64,000 nucleotides of DNA from contig NZ_CP118631.1 of assembly GCF_028993635.1 (NCBI RefSeq), forward strand, positions 3,348,001-3,412,000, written 5' to 3'. The first letter of the stretch is position 1. Each line of letters opens with the position of its first letter. Positions 34,340-44,192 of the stretch are shown one piece after another. Origin of the DNA: Mucilaginibacter sp. SJ (GTDB lineage Bacteria > Bacteroidota > Bacteroidia > Sphingobacteriales > Sphingobacteriaceae). Under the pieces are notes generated by a model. The model ran no database searches. It saw only the letters and a list, made by a program, of their open reading frames with translations, and was not told where the DNA came from. A program made the translations under genes and the position numbers.

Positions 34340-34686
34340 TGTGGTTAAATAATATGATATATGCTTCCTGCAGCCGGTTAGGGTTTATCCACTGGTTGCA
34401 GGGGCATTTAATACCTTGTCCTTTTAAATATCTTACAGGCATTGATTGCCCGGGCTGCGGTTTTCAGCGATCGGTTATAGCCCTTATCCGGGGCGATCTT
34501 CAAAAAAGCTTCCTTTTATATCCTGCAGCAATTCCGCTCATACTGTTTTTTATCTACGGCATAGCCGATGTTATTTTTAAACTCGATACTGAAAAGTCGG
34601 TTATAAAGAAAACCGTATTTATGATCAACGGCAGTATTGTGCTTATCAGCTATTTTTTAAAGATGTGGCATCTTTATAATTTATAA
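34339..34686 (+). CDS. DUF2752-type small membrane protein
   Basis: A 115-residue membrane protein with the signature CPFKYLTGIDCPGCGFQRS (about 29-47). The CPxCGxxR cysteines are invariant in DUF2752 and could bind metal or form a redox pair. Two or three membrane segments follow. The function is unknown; the family often sits next to small TM2- or CD225-type membrane genes, as here. Confidence 0.85.
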   Translation: MWLNNMIYASCSRLGFIHWLQGHLIPCPFKYLTGIDCPGCGFQRSVIALIRGDLQKSFLLYPAAIPLILFFIYGIADVIFKLDTEKSVIKKTVFMINGSIVLISYFLKMWHLYNL

Positions 34687-34695
34687 TCATGTTGC

Positions 34696-35430
34696 TTATT
34701 GATAAGGCTCAGACATGGCGCTTACATGGCTGTAATCTTTAATAATAGCCTGTAAAAACTGCAGGTCGTTCATATCAGGAGGTAACGTGGATATTTTCAG
34801 ATGTTCTTTTAATTTGAGCGCCATATTGTAAACCACAACGGCATTATGCGTTTTCATGTAATTATGTATCACGTCGGCTATCAGCCTTACATCATTATCG
34901 TTTAGCTCAGCTACTTCTTTAAAAGTAGGTTCATAATCGTCGCCCGATGGCCTGAATGTTAAGCTGTCTATTTTGGTACGCGGATGTGTTTTTACCATAG
35001 CTGTTCCGGCAACCACATCACCTATACGCTGGCCGTTTTCAGTCACCAGGGCACAAAGCAGTGCGCCAAGGTTAAGGGTAATGCCAAAATCAACCATGCG
35101 CATCAGCCATCTTAACAGGTACTGTCCAAAGCGGGGACGGTTACCATTGAGGCTAATCACCCGTATCTTCATTATCCGCTTGCCAACGCTTTGGCCATTA
35201 AGCAGCGTTTCGCAAATCAAATCGTAAAATACAAATATCGCCGCCATGATAATTGCGCATGTTACCAGCACGCTTTCGGGCATTTTTCCGATGATCAGAA
35301 AAATAAAGATGAAATAGAAAGCAATGAAAATGGCGTAATCAATTATGCGGGCAACTATCCGTTCGCCAATACCGGCTATTTCATAGTCTATATCAATATT
35401 TTGTGTTGTGTGTACGGTTATGGTTTGCAT
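34696..35430 (-). CDS. RDD-family membrane protein
   Basis: A 244-residue protein. The RDD domain (about 15-150) starts IGERIVARIIDYAIFIAFYF with its R and D pair. It contains NGQSVGKRIMKIRVI and NGQRIGDVVAGTAMV. A cytoplasmic helical tail follows. RDD genes commonly accompany SpoIIM and MoxR-DUF58 clusters; here it is divergent from that cluster with about 90 bases between starts. Confidence 0.9.
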   Translation of the reverse strand: MQTITVHTTQNIDIDYEIAGIGERIVARIIDYAIFIAFYFIFIFLIIGKMPESVLVTCAIIMAAIFVFYDLICETLLNGQSVGKRIMKIRVISLNGNRPRFGQYLLRWLMRMVDFGITLNLGALLCALVTENGQRIGDVVAGTAMVKTHPRTKIDSLTFRPSGDDYEPTFKEVAELNDNDVRLIADVIHNYMKTHNAVVVYNMALKLKEHLKISTLPPDMNDLQFLQAIIKDYSHVSAMSEPYQ

Positions 35431-35520
35431 CTTAACAAAGATAAATTTGTTAGTGTAAAATATGATTGCATATTAAAGATTTGTGAGTATTTTAACAAAA
35501 AATAAAACCTGCTTTTTAAA

Positions 35521-36483
35521 ATGCGTGAGGCGCTGTTTATCAAACAAAATACCGAAAAATGGAAGGCCTATGAAACCAATAAGCCAACCGATCCGGATGA
35601 GCTTGCTGCCGCATTTATAGCCATTACTGATGATTTGGCATACGCCAAAACTTTCTTTCCGCAGTCAAATACAACAAAGTACCTTAACGGGCTTGCATCA
35701 ACGTTTCACCAGGATATCTACAAAAATCAAAAGGAAAAAAGTAACAGGTTTGCAGCTTTCTGGCGATACGAACTGCCGCTGCTTTTTTTTCAGCATCGCA
35801 GGCAGTTATTGTATTCGCTTATCTTCTTTGCGGTTTTTACCTGTATGGGAGTGCTTTCGGCCAAATACGATAATCATTTTGTACGGCTTATCCTTGGCGA
35901 TGATTATGTGAACATGACCAATGATAACATCGCGAAAGGTGATCCTTTCGGTGTATATAAAAGCAGTTCTTCGGGGCTGATGTTTTTACAGATAGCCATC
36001 AATAATGTGTATGTCGAACTGCGCTTTTTTGTGATGGGCTTATTTTTTTCTGTTGGTTCATTATACGCCAGTTTAATGAACGGCGTTATGCTTGGCTCAT
36101 TTCAGTATTATTTTTTTAGCAAGGGACTGGGAATCCAATCCATACTGGTGATTTGGATCCATGGTACGCTTGAAATGTCGTCGTTTATTGTGGCCGGTGG
36201 TGCCGGTTTAGTACTTGGTAACAGTTTGTTGTTTCCCAAAACGTATACCCGGCTGCAATCATTAAAAAAAGGGGCGCTTGAGGGCTTGAAAATTACAGTA
36301 GGCCTTATTCCCATCATATTATTAGCCGCTTTTTTTGAAAGCTTTGTAACGCGCCATACCGAAATGCCTGTTTGGTTAGGTATTATTATATTAGCCTCAT
36401 CATTACTGTTCATGATATGGTACGTGATACTTTATCCTGCAAAACTGAATAAAAACCTAAACTATATTAATACCGATCATTAA
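35521..36483 (+). CDS. SpoIIM-like (stage II sporulation protein M family) membrane protein
   Basis: A 320-residue integral membrane protein. A soluble N-terminal helical part (1-95) with TEKWKAYE comes first. About five to six membrane helices follow, with the family stretch AINNVYVELRFFVMGLFFSVGSLYASLMNGVMLGSF broken over two helices and IWIHGTLEMSSFIVAGGAG. This is the DUF95/SpoIIM family; in non-sporulating bacteria it belongs to the RDD-MoxR-DUF58 neighbourhood. First gene of a six-gene operon; the next starts right after its stop. Confidence 0.85.
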   Translation: MREALFIKQNTEKWKAYETNKPTDPDELAAAFIAITDDLAYAKTFFPQSNTTKYLNGLASTFHQDIYKNQKEKSNRFAAFWRYELPLLFFQHRRQLLYSLIFFAVFTCMGVLSAKYDNHFVRLILGDDYVNMTNDNIAKGDPFGVYKSSSSGLMFLQIAINNVYVELRFFVMGLFFSVGSLYASLMNGVMLGSFQYYFFSKGLGIQSILVIWIHGTLEMSSFIVAGGAGLVLGNSLLFPKTYTRLQSLKKGALEGLKITVGLIPIILLAAFFESFVTRHTEMPVWLGIIILASSLLFMIWYVILYPAKLNKNLNYINTDH

Positions 36484-37356
36484 ATGAAATATATTATTGA
36501 ACTGAGGAGGATCCGTGATTTTGGCGAAATAATAAATGACACCTTCACCTTCCTGAAACAGAATTTCAAACCGCTTTTTTCGTCATTACTCGTTATCTGC
36601 GGCTTTTTTGTGCTGGTTGGTACTGTTGCCACTGCATTTTCACAATTATCTGTTTATGACAGTCTTGATCCAGGCGCTAAAGGCGACTATAACAGCACCC
36701 TCAAAGTGGGTATAAGTGCTGCAGCAAACGGTTTTGTGATGATGCTGGCACAATTTTTTATATACCTTACCACCCTGTGTTTTGTCGCAGTTTATCTTGA
36801 AAAAAAAGGAGATAAACCAACGGCACAAGACGTTTGGGGTTATTTTAAATATTACTTTTTCCGTTCGTTAGGGAGTGGTCTTTTATTATTCATCCTGCTC
36901 ATTTTCGGTTTTTTATTTTGTATAATACCAGGCATATATCTTACGCCGATATTTTACCTTATTTTGCCTACCATGATCATGGAGAATGCCTCATTTGGAT
37001 ACTCATTCAATAAAGGCTTCCGGCTTATAAAAGATCACTGGTGGATGGTTTTTGGGATCATATTTGTTTGCTCGCTGATAGTAAGTGTAAGTAATTCAAT
37101 TGCCAGTATACCTTTAATGCTTGTTGCCTCATTGCGGATCCTCGTTTCTTTTAAATATCTTTCAATAGCAGCAGTGATATTTTTCAGTATGCTTCAAAAT
37201 ATTTTACTACTTACTTATGCTATTCCAACCATAGCCATTGCCTTGTGTTATTTTAGCCTCCAGGAAAGAAAAGACGGAACCGGGATCTTAGAGCGTATAG
37301 AAGCATTTGGCACACATGCCGATAAAGCCGACGATCTGCCTGCCGAACAATACTAA
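36484..37356 (+). CDS. Polytopic membrane protein in the MoxR-DUF58 operon
   Basis: A 290-residue protein with about six membrane segments. It opens with IIELRRIRDFGEIINDTFTF and has NKGFRLIKDHWWMVFGIIFV in the middle, resembling the glycerophosphodiesterase membrane-domain/YciC-like fold. I cannot name a function. The start codon directly abuts the SpoIIM stop (no gap) and the DUF4129 gene follows after seven bases, so it is clearly co-transcribed. Confidence 0.82.
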   Translation: MKYIIELRRIRDFGEIINDTFTFLKQNFKPLFSSLLVICGFFVLVGTVATAFSQLSVYDSLDPGAKGDYNSTLKVGISAAANGFVMMLAQFFIYLTTLCFVAVYLEKKGDKPTAQDVWGYFKYYFFRSLGSGLLLFILLIFGFLFCIIPGIYLTPIFYLILPTMIMENASFGYSFNKGFRLIKDHWWMVFGIIFVCSLIVSVSNSIASIPLMLVASLRILVSFKYLSIAAVIFFSMLQNILLLTYAIPTIAIALCYFSLQERKDGTGILERIEAFGTHADKADDLPAEQY

Positions 37357-37363
37357 TTGAGTT

Positions 37364-38128
37364 ATGCCTAAACCGATACTAATCCTGTTCATACTGTTAT
37401 GCTTTGCCCTCGAGCCGGCTGCGGCTAAAGTTGGCGGACAGGCTATCCCCTTAAAAACAGATACCGTTGCTAAAAAAAAGCCCCCGGTTTTGCGTATGGA
37501 TAGCTCGAAGGTTAACGTACGCCGTTTTAACGAAGACGCGCTTGATAAATACCGGGCCGACAAGGAATATCAGTATAACGATAAAAGTATAGGCAATGAG
37601 CTGTCGTTTTGGGATAGGTTTTGGATGTGGTTTTGGCGTACCTTATTTGGCAGCTTAAGTATAAGCCCCGGCTTTGGAACTTTTTTAAAGTACTTCTTTT
37701 TGATGCTGGCTGTAGGTGCGATCATTTTCTTCATCATGAAACTTTTGGGTATGGATATGGGCAACCTGTTACTGGGCAAGTCCCGTAAAACACCGCTGGC
37801 CTATACCGAATCGGCAGAGAATATCCACGAAATTAATTTTGATGAGGAGATTGAAAAGGCAATTTCAAATCATAACTACCGGCTGGCTGTTCGCCTGCTT
37901 TATCTGCGGAGTTTAAAACAGCTCAGTGATAACGGTCTTATCCAATGGCTGCCCGAAAAAACCAATTCAGCATATGTGTACGAATTAAACAATCCATCCG
38001 TACGGCAGTCTTTTGTGTCGTTGACCCGGCAGTTTGAATATGTATGGTATGGCGGTTTTAATATAGATGGTGCTGCTTTTGGCAATATAAACCAGTTGTT
38101 TCAAAACTTTAAAAAGCAGCTGTTATGA
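37364..38128 (+). CDS. DUF4129-domain membrane protein
   Basis: A 254-residue protein with a signal-like N-terminus (about 1-18), a lumenal segment, one central membrane helix (about 105-127) and a cytoplasmic DUF4129 domain. The domain holds ISNHNYRLAVRLLYLRSLKQL, then WLPEKTNSAYVYEL and FEYVWYGGFNID. The domain is frequent in MoxR-DUF58 operons and in transglutaminase-like proteins. Overlaps the next gene by four bases (ATGA). Confidence 0.87.
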   Translation: MPKPILILFILLCFALEPAAAKVGGQAIPLKTDTVAKKKPPVLRMDSSKVNVRRFNEDALDKYRADKEYQYNDKSIGNELSFWDRFWMWFWRTLFGSLSISPGFGTFLKYFFLMLAVGAIIFFIMKLLGMDMGNLLLGKSRKTPLAYTESAENIHEINFDEEIEKAISNHNYRLAVRLLYLRSLKQLSDNGLIQWLPEKTNSAYVYELNNPSVRQSFVSLTRQFEYVWYGGFNIDGAAFGNINQLFQNFKKQLL

Positions 38129-39306
38129 AGGACCTTAAGATTTACTTTATAATAGCTACAGCTTTGTTTACTGTTTACATAGTAGCAAACATGAACAAGC
38201 CCAAAGATATTAACTGGACGCCTACGTTCAGCAATACCGATAAAATCCCATATGGTACGCGGGTACTTTATGAGCGTGCCCGGGATATTTTTCCCGGAGC
38301 CGTGATCAAACCTAAACGCCAGGCCATTTACAATACTATTACCGAAGATTCCATCAAAGGATCATCATACATTATCATAGCCGGGGGGCTCAATATTACC
38401 AAGCCCGATTTTAAACAGCTTAAACAATATATTACTGCCGGTAATGACGTTTTTATCGCCGCCGGATTTTTAGGGGCCGATTTCGAAAAGGAACTTAAAA
38501 TAAGCATCACTAATAAATTTGCGGTTAATGGAAATGCTCATACGTTAATGCATTTTGTAAACCCGGCCCTGTCGCCCGAGGTGAATTATTTTGTTGATAA
38601 AGGTTTAACGGCAGGCTATTACGATAAATTTGATACCGCACATGCAGTAGTTATAGGTGAAACGGACGACCATAAGGCCAACTTACTGAAGTATCCGATG
38701 GGGAAAGGCAACCTGTATTTAACGCCCAATCCGGGTATGTTCACTAACTACAGCTTGTTAAAGCCTCAGGGGGCCGAATGGACTTCTACTGCTTTATCCA
38801 TGGTAAAGAAAACGCCGGAGATAGTTTGGGATGAATATTATACCCAGGGTACCGGTGAGAATGACTCGCCGATGAGGGTATTCCTTGGGAATGCGCAGTT
38901 GAAAGCGGCTTACTATCTGACGTTGTTTAGCTTGCTGATATTTGTGCTATATGAGGCAAAAAGGCGTCAGCGGATCATTCCAATTATTAAACCGCTCGAA
39001 AACTCAACTGTGGATTTCGTGAATGTAGTAGGGCAGGTATACTACGAACGAAGGGACAACATCAACATCGCCCGGAAAAAAATGCAGTATTTCTGGGCTT
39101 TTATACGCGAAACCTACCGGATAAAAGCAAACCGGCCAGGTCCCGAATTTGTAGAAGAACTGGTTAACCGTACCGGTGCAACCGAAGATCTTGCCCGTGA
39201 ATTGTCCGGTGCATTTATCTTCATCAGTACTCATGACATTGTAACAGATCAGGAGCTCATCAGGCTCAACCAACTTATTGAACAATTTTATATCCAATCC
39301 AGGTAA
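38125..39306 (+). CDS. DUF4350-domain membrane protein
   Basis: A 393-residue protein. An N-terminal membrane segment (about 5-22) is followed by an extracytoplasmic alpha/beta domain with IPYGTRVLYERARDIFPGA and YIIIAGGLNITKPDFKQL. A second membrane segment is near 260-280, followed by a cytoplasmic helical tail. The first domain is like DUF4350, a GATase-like fold without an obvious catalytic triad. Starts inside the DUF4129 gene end; the MoxR ATPase follows after two bases. Confidence 0.85.
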   Translation: MKDLKIYFIIATALFTVYIVANMNKPKDINWTPTFSNTDKIPYGTRVLYERARDIFPGAVIKPKRQAIYNTITEDSIKGSSYIIIAGGLNITKPDFKQLKQYITAGNDVFIAAGFLGADFEKELKISITNKFAVNGNAHTLMHFVNPALSPEVNYFVDKGLTAGYYDKFDTAHAVVIGETDDHKANLLKYPMGKGNLYLTPNPGMFTNYSLLKPQGAEWTSTALSMVKKTPEIVWDEYYTQGTGENDSPMRVFLGNAQLKAAYYLTLFSLLIFVLYEAKRRQRIIPIIKPLENSTVDFVNVVGQVYYERRDNINIARKKMQYFWAFIRETYRIKANRPGPEFVEELVNRTGATEDLARELSGAFIFISTHDIVTDQELIRLNQLIEQFYIQSR

Positions 39307-39308
39307 AT

Positions 39309-40286
39309 ATGGAAAACGAATTTTTTGAACAACGTACCGATCTATCTAAGTTAAGCACTGCTGTTGAGCAAATAAAAGCCACGCTGGCAACCATCATCGT
39401 AGGTCAGCATGATTCTATCGATCTGCTTATTGCGGGGATCCTGGCCGATGGGCATATCCTGATTGAAGGTGTGCCGGGCGTTGCTAAAACACTTACCGCA
39501 AAGCTTATTGCCAAAACTATAGATGCCCGGTACTCCCGTATTCAGTTCACACCAGATCTGATGCCATCAGATATCCTGGGAACCTCTGTTTTTAACCCTA
39601 AAACAACCGAGTTTGAATTTAAACAAGGGCCCATCTTCGGTAATATTATCCTGATAGATGAGATCAACCGTGCACCGGCAAAAACACAATCGGCTTTGTT
39701 TGAGGTAATGGAAGAACGGCAGCTTACCATTGACGGGCACCGCTATAAAATGGAAGAGCCATTCACCGTTTTTGCAACACAGAACCCGGTTGAGCAGGAA
39801 GGTACCTACCGCCTGCCTGAAGCCCAGCTTGACAGGTTTTTGTTTAAGATAGAAGTGAAATATCCGACACTTGAAGAAGAAATAACTATCCTTAGTCGTC
39901 AGCATCAGCAAAAAACAACCGATCAGCTAAGCCAGGTACAACCTTTACTCGCCGCTGCCGATATTAACCAGTTGCGCAACCAGGTAAGGGCCCTGCATGT
40001 TGAAGATAAGATCTTGGAGTTTACGGCTAAAATCATCCACGAAACCCGTAACAGCAAATCCCTGCAGCTGGGTGGTTCGCCGCGTGCGTCGCTGGCTATT
40101 GTTAATGGCGCCAAAGCGCTTGCTGCAACCAGGGGGCGTGATTTTGTTACCCCCGATGATATTATTTATGTTGCCGCCCCTGTGCTGCGCCATCGTATTA
40201 TGTTAACGCCTGATAAGGAGATGGAAGGCGTAACGCCCGATGAGGTGATAACCCAGATAATACAAAAAATTGAAGTGCCACGATAG
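39309..40286 (+). CDS. MoxR-family AAA+ ATPase
   Basis: A 325-residue AAA+ ATPase. Walker A is GVPGVAKT (about 55-62), Walker B is ILIDEINRAPAKTQSAL (about 114-130), and sensor-type and arginine residues follow in FATQNPVEQEGTYRLPEAQLDRF. The AAA lid domain ends the protein. MoxR proteins act as chaperones that help assemble or activate partner complexes, usually with a VWA or DUF58 protein, which is the next gene. Confidence 0.95.
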   Translation: MENEFFEQRTDLSKLSTAVEQIKATLATIIVGQHDSIDLLIAGILADGHILIEGVPGVAKTLTAKLIAKTIDARYSRIQFTPDLMPSDILGTSVFNPKTTEFEFKQGPIFGNIILIDEINRAPAKTQSALFEVMEERQLTIDGHRYKMEEPFTVFATQNPVEQEGTYRLPEAQLDRFLFKIEVKYPTLEEEITILSRQHQQKTTDQLSQVQPLLAAADINQLRNQVRALHVEDKILEFTAKIIHETRNSKSLQLGGSPRASLAIVNGAKALAATRGRDFVTPDDIIYVAAPVLRHRIMLTPDKEMEGVTPDEVITQIIQKIEVPR

Positions 40287-40294
40287 TAAAGCGC

Positions 40295-41641
40295 GTGAAA
40301 AAACTATTCCGACTATTTTATACCAACTTGTTTTTAACTAACCGTTTATTCGGCGCGGTTGCTGCCTGCGTGGTATTGTATTTACTTTCGTTTTTCTTCC
40401 CCTGGCTGGGCATTGTGCCCGACATCGCTTTTTACTTCTTATTGGCATTATTAATTGCCGATCTGTTTATACTTTACCGTGTTGCCGATGGCGTATTTGC
40501 CAAACGCCTTGCCCCCGAACGCTTAAGCAACAGCGACGAAAACGAACTTAGTATTTATATCGAAAACCGGTATAGTTTCAGGATTAACACCGGAATTATA
40601 GATGAGATCCCCGCACAGTTTCAGAAACGTGATATTTGGTTTGCTACAACCCTTGCTCCCGGCGAACGTAAGAAGATTAATTACATACTGAGGCCAACAC
40701 GCCGCGGCGAATATGAATTTGGCTTTATCCGGGTTTTTGTGCGATCGGCTATTGGTCTGGTATCTAAGCGTTACAATTTTGAGCAGGCTGAGACTTTGCC
40801 CGTTTATCCTTCGTTTTTACAAATGCGTAAGTATGAGTTGATGGCTATATCAAACCGGCTCACCGAGATAGGCATTAAGAAAATCAGGAGGATTGGCCAC
40901 AGTATGGAATTTGAACAGGTAAAATCCTATGTTCCTGGCGATGATTATCGCACCATAAACTGGAAGGCCACTGCGCGGCGCGGCGACCTGATGGTTAACT
41001 CCTATACCGACGAAAAATCGCAGCACGTTTACTGCATCATTGATAAATCACGGGTTATGCGGATGCCTTTTGAAGGGCTAAGCTTGTTGGATTATGCCAT
41101 TAACGCCAGCCTTGTACTATCAAATGTTGCCCTGCTTAAAGAGGACAAAGCCGGGTTAATTACTGTGGGCGAGAAAATAGGTTCGGTTGTCCCTGCTGAT
41201 AAGAATTACGCACAGCTTAATAAGATAATGGAGGTTTTATACAAGGAGAAAACCCGTTACCTGGAAACCAATATGGAGGCGCTTTATATCACAACACGCA
41301 GGGTATTAAAGCAGCGCAACCTCGTCGTTTTCTTTACCAATTATGAAAGCTTACCCGCATTACAACGGCAATTGCCATTTTTACGCCGGATAGCTAAATT
41401 TCATTTGCTGTTAGTAGTTTTTTTTGAAAATACCGAGTTAAAGGCCCTGAGCGAACAACCGGCCAAAGACGTTGAAGGCATCTACATAAAAACCATTGCC
41501 GAAAAGTTTGCTTACGATAAAAAGCTGATGGTTAAAGAGCTGGCCAGCCACGGCATTCAATCGATACTAACATCCCCCCAAAATCTTACCATAAACACAG
41601 TAAACCGCTACCTGGAAATAAAGGCGAAGCAAAAGATATAG
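40295..41641 (+). CDS. DUF58-domain protein (VWA-like), MoxR partner
   Basis: A 448-residue protein with two N-terminal membrane helices (about 15-60). A beta-rich middle follows (ENRYSFRINTGIIDEIPAQF, then LRPTRRGEYEFG). The DUF58 core reads FEQVKSYVPGDDYRTINWKATAR at about 205-227 and runs into a von Willebrand A-like domain, YCIIDKSRVM. The last gene of the SpoIIM-DUF4129-DUF4350-MoxR operon. In other bacteria such modules affect envelope stress and cell shape; role here unknown. Confidence 0.93.
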   Translation: MKKLFRLFYTNLFLTNRLFGAVAACVVLYLLSFFFPWLGIVPDIAFYFLLALLIADLFILYRVADGVFAKRLAPERLSNSDENELSIYIENRYSFRINTGIIDEIPAQFQKRDIWFATTLAPGERKKINYILRPTRRGEYEFGFIRVFVRSAIGLVSKRYNFEQAETLPVYPSFLQMRKYELMAISNRLTEIGIKKIRRIGHSMEFEQVKSYVPGDDYRTINWKATARRGDLMVNSYTDEKSQHVYCIIDKSRVMRMPFEGLSLLDYAINASLVLSNVALLKEDKAGLITVGEKIGSVVPADKNYAQLNKIMEVLYKEKTRYLETNMEALYITTRRVLKQRNLVVFFTNYESLPALQRQLPFLRRIAKFHLLLVVFFENTELKALSEQPAKDVEGIYIKTIAEKFAYDKKLMVKELASHGIQSILTSPQNLTINTVNRYLEIKAKQKI

Positions 41642-41883
41642 ATAACCATACATCACCCGAATTGTCATTACGCAATTACCCATTGCGCTAATATTACTTA
41701 TCGGGATAATTTTTAACATCAGGGAGTTTAGTCTACAGAGACAATTTAAAACTGCCGGCAAACAAAATGTACCCTATATTTACATTGCCAGCAATAGCCC
41801 AATCAAAACTTTCAACTTTTTGTTAGCAATCTTTTTTTGAATTGTAAGCCTATTCCCTCAACTTCGCAGTCCGAATTTTGATT

Positions 41884-44157
41884 ATGAGTATTCATTATAA
41901 AATAATAGCTGCAGAGCTTTCTGTAGCTGAGAAACAGGTTACCGCTACGGTAGGCTTGCTTGATGAAGGAGCTACCGTTCCGTTCATTTCCCGTTACCGT
42001 AAAGAACTTACCGGCAGTTTGGATGAGGTACAGGTTGCCACTATTCGTGATCGTGTACAGCAACTGCGCGAGCTGGACAAACGCCGTGAGGCTATCCTGA
42101 AATCGCTTACAGATATGGGCAAACTAACGCCCGAGCTTGAAAAACAGATCAACGAAGCAGAAACGATGGTTACTTTGGAGGACCTTTATCTTCCGTACCG
42201 CCCAAAACGCAAAACCCGCGCTACTACAGCCCGTGAAAAAGGCCTGCAGCCATTGGCCGATGTTTTATTGGAACAAAAAAATATCGACCCCGAACTGATA
42301 GCTGCCGAATACATCAGCGATGAAAAAGGCGTAGCCAGCGTTGAAGAAGCTTTAGCTGGCGCAAGGGATATTATTGCCGAAACCATAGCCGAAAATGCTG
42401 AAATACGTACCAAAATCCGTGAACTGTTTGTTGAAAAAGGCACTTTCGCATCAAGAGTGGTTGAAGGCAAAGAAGAGGCAGGCATTAAGTACAAAGACTA
42501 TTTTGAATGGACTGAGCCTGTTAAAACAGCGCCATCGCACCGCGTATTAGCCATGCGACGCGGCGAAAAGGAAGAGATCCTATGGCTCGACCTGAAACCT
42601 GAAGAAGATGAAGCACTGGAGATACTGGAAAATTCAGTTATCAAGGCAAACAACCCGGCTGCCGGACAAATCCGCCTGGCTATCACCGATGGCTACAAAC
42701 GCCTGTTAAAACCATCGATGGAAACAGAGGTGCGCCTGCTTACCAAAAAGAAAGCCGATGAAGAAGCGATCCGCGTATTTGCAGAGAATGCCCGCCAGCT
42801 ATTGCTGAGCGCGCCGCTTGGTCAAAAACGCGTAATGGCGCTTGATCCGGGTTTCCGCACAGGTTGTAAACTGGTTTGTTTGGATGAACAGGGCAAACTG
42901 CTTGAAAATACCACCGTTTACCCGCACACGGGTGCGGGTCAGGCGCGTGAAGCCGAAAAAACAGTACAGCACCTGTTCCAGAAATATAATATCGAGGCTA
43001 TTGCTATAGGTAACGGCACCGCTGGCCGCGAAACAGAGGTATTTGTTCGCAACCTGAATTTACCGGGCGTGACTATTGTAATGGTTAATGAAAGCGGTGC
43101 TTCTATCTATTCGGCATCTGAAGTGGCGAGGGAAGAATTTCCGGATTATGATGTCACTGTAAGAGGGGCCGTATCTATCGGTCGCCGTTTGATGGACCCA
43201 TTGGCCGAGCTGGTAAAGATCGACCCAAAATCGATTGGCGTAGGTCAGTACCAGCACGATGTTGACCAGAACAAGCTGCAAACCTCATTAGATGACACGG
43301 TAATCAGCGCCGTGAACGCCGTGGGCGTTGAGTTAAACACTGCCTCAAAACAGATCCTGGCTTATGTATCAGGCCTTGGTCCGCAACTGGCGCAGAACAT
43401 TGTGGAATACCGCAACCAGAACGGCGCTTTTAAACGCCGCGAGCAACTGAAAAAAGTTCCGCGTTTGGGCGATAAGGCATTTGAACAGGCAGCAGGGTTC
43501 CTCCGCATCCACAATGCCGAAAATCCGTTGGATACCAGTGCAGTTCACCCGGAGCGTTATGGCTTGCTTGAACAAATGGCTACTGATATGAAGTGTACGG
43601 TGAAAGACCTGATGAGCAACCCAACCCTGCGCAAAAGCATTCCGCTGCAAAAATATGTTTCCGAAACCGTTGGTTTGCCAACCCTGAATGATATCATGGC
43701 CGAACTTGCCAAACCGGGCCGCGACCCGCGCGAGCAGTTTGAAGCTTTCAGCTTTACAGAAGGTGTAAATGCTATCGGCGATCTGAAAGTTGGCATGAAG
43801 CTGCCGGGCATCGTCACCAACATTACAGCCTTTGGTGCTTTTGTCGATATCGGCGTTCACCAGGATGGCCTTGTTCACCTGAGCCAGATCACCAACCGTT
43901 ACATTAAAGACCCTAACGAGGTACTGAAAGTACATCAAAAGGTTGAGGTAACTGTTACCGAGGTTGATGTGAACCGCAAGCGTATTGCCCTATCCATGAA
44001 AGAGAACGACAAAAGCGAACCCAACCAGCGCAGAAACGATGATCGCCGGCCGCAGGGTAATAACAATAAGCCTAACTTTAATAAAAGGGTTGAAAAAGAA
44101 CCGGAAACCGATATGGCTTTGAAGCTGGCTGCGTTGAAAGGTAAGTTTAAGTTGTAA
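41884..44157 (+). CDS. tex: Tex-family RNA-binding protein
   Basis: 757 residues from the ATG at 41884. The domain order is typical of Tex: N-terminal helical TEX domain (VPFISRYRKELTGSLDEVQV), YqgF/RNase H-like domain (RVMALDPGFRTGCKLVCLD), helix-hairpin-helix domain (SGLGPQLAQNIVEYRNQNG), and C-terminal S1 domain (PGIVTNITAFGAFVDIGVHQ). It ends with a disordered basic tail rich in N and R (about 715-745). It binds nucleic acid and affects transcription and gene expression broadly. Confidence 0.95.
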   Translation: MSIHYKIIAAELSVAEKQVTATVGLLDEGATVPFISRYRKELTGSLDEVQVATIRDRVQQLRELDKRREAILKSLTDMGKLTPELEKQINEAETMVTLEDLYLPYRPKRKTRATTAREKGLQPLADVLLEQKNIDPELIAAEYISDEKGVASVEEALAGARDIIAETIAENAEIRTKIRELFVEKGTFASRVVEGKEEAGIKYKDYFEWTEPVKTAPSHRVLAMRRGEKEEILWLDLKPEEDEALEILENSVIKANNPAAGQIRLAITDGYKRLLKPSMETEVRLLTKKKADEEAIRVFAENARQLLLSAPLGQKRVMALDPGFRTGCKLVCLDEQGKLLENTTVYPHTGAGQAREAEKTVQHLFQKYNIEAIAIGNGTAGRETEVFVRNLNLPGVTIVMVNESGASIYSASEVAREEFPDYDVTVRGAVSIGRRLMDPLAELVKIDPKSIGVGQYQHDVDQNKLQTSLDDTVISAVNAVGVELNTASKQILAYVSGLGPQLAQNIVEYRNQNGAFKRREQLKKVPRLGDKAFEQAAGFLRIHNAENPLDTSAVHPERYGLLEQMATDMKCTVKDLMSNPTLRKSIPLQKYVSETVGLPTLNDIMAELAKPGRDPREQFEAFSFTEGVNAIGDLKVGMKLPGIVTNITAFGAFVDIGVHQDGLVHLSQITNRYIKDPNEVLKVHQKVEVTVTEVDVNRKRIALSMKENDKSEPNQRRNDDRRPQGNNNKPNFNKRVEKEPETDMALKLAALKGKFKL

Positions 44158-44192
44158 TATGCGTTCGTGCCAGCAACAACAATTCAAATGGG

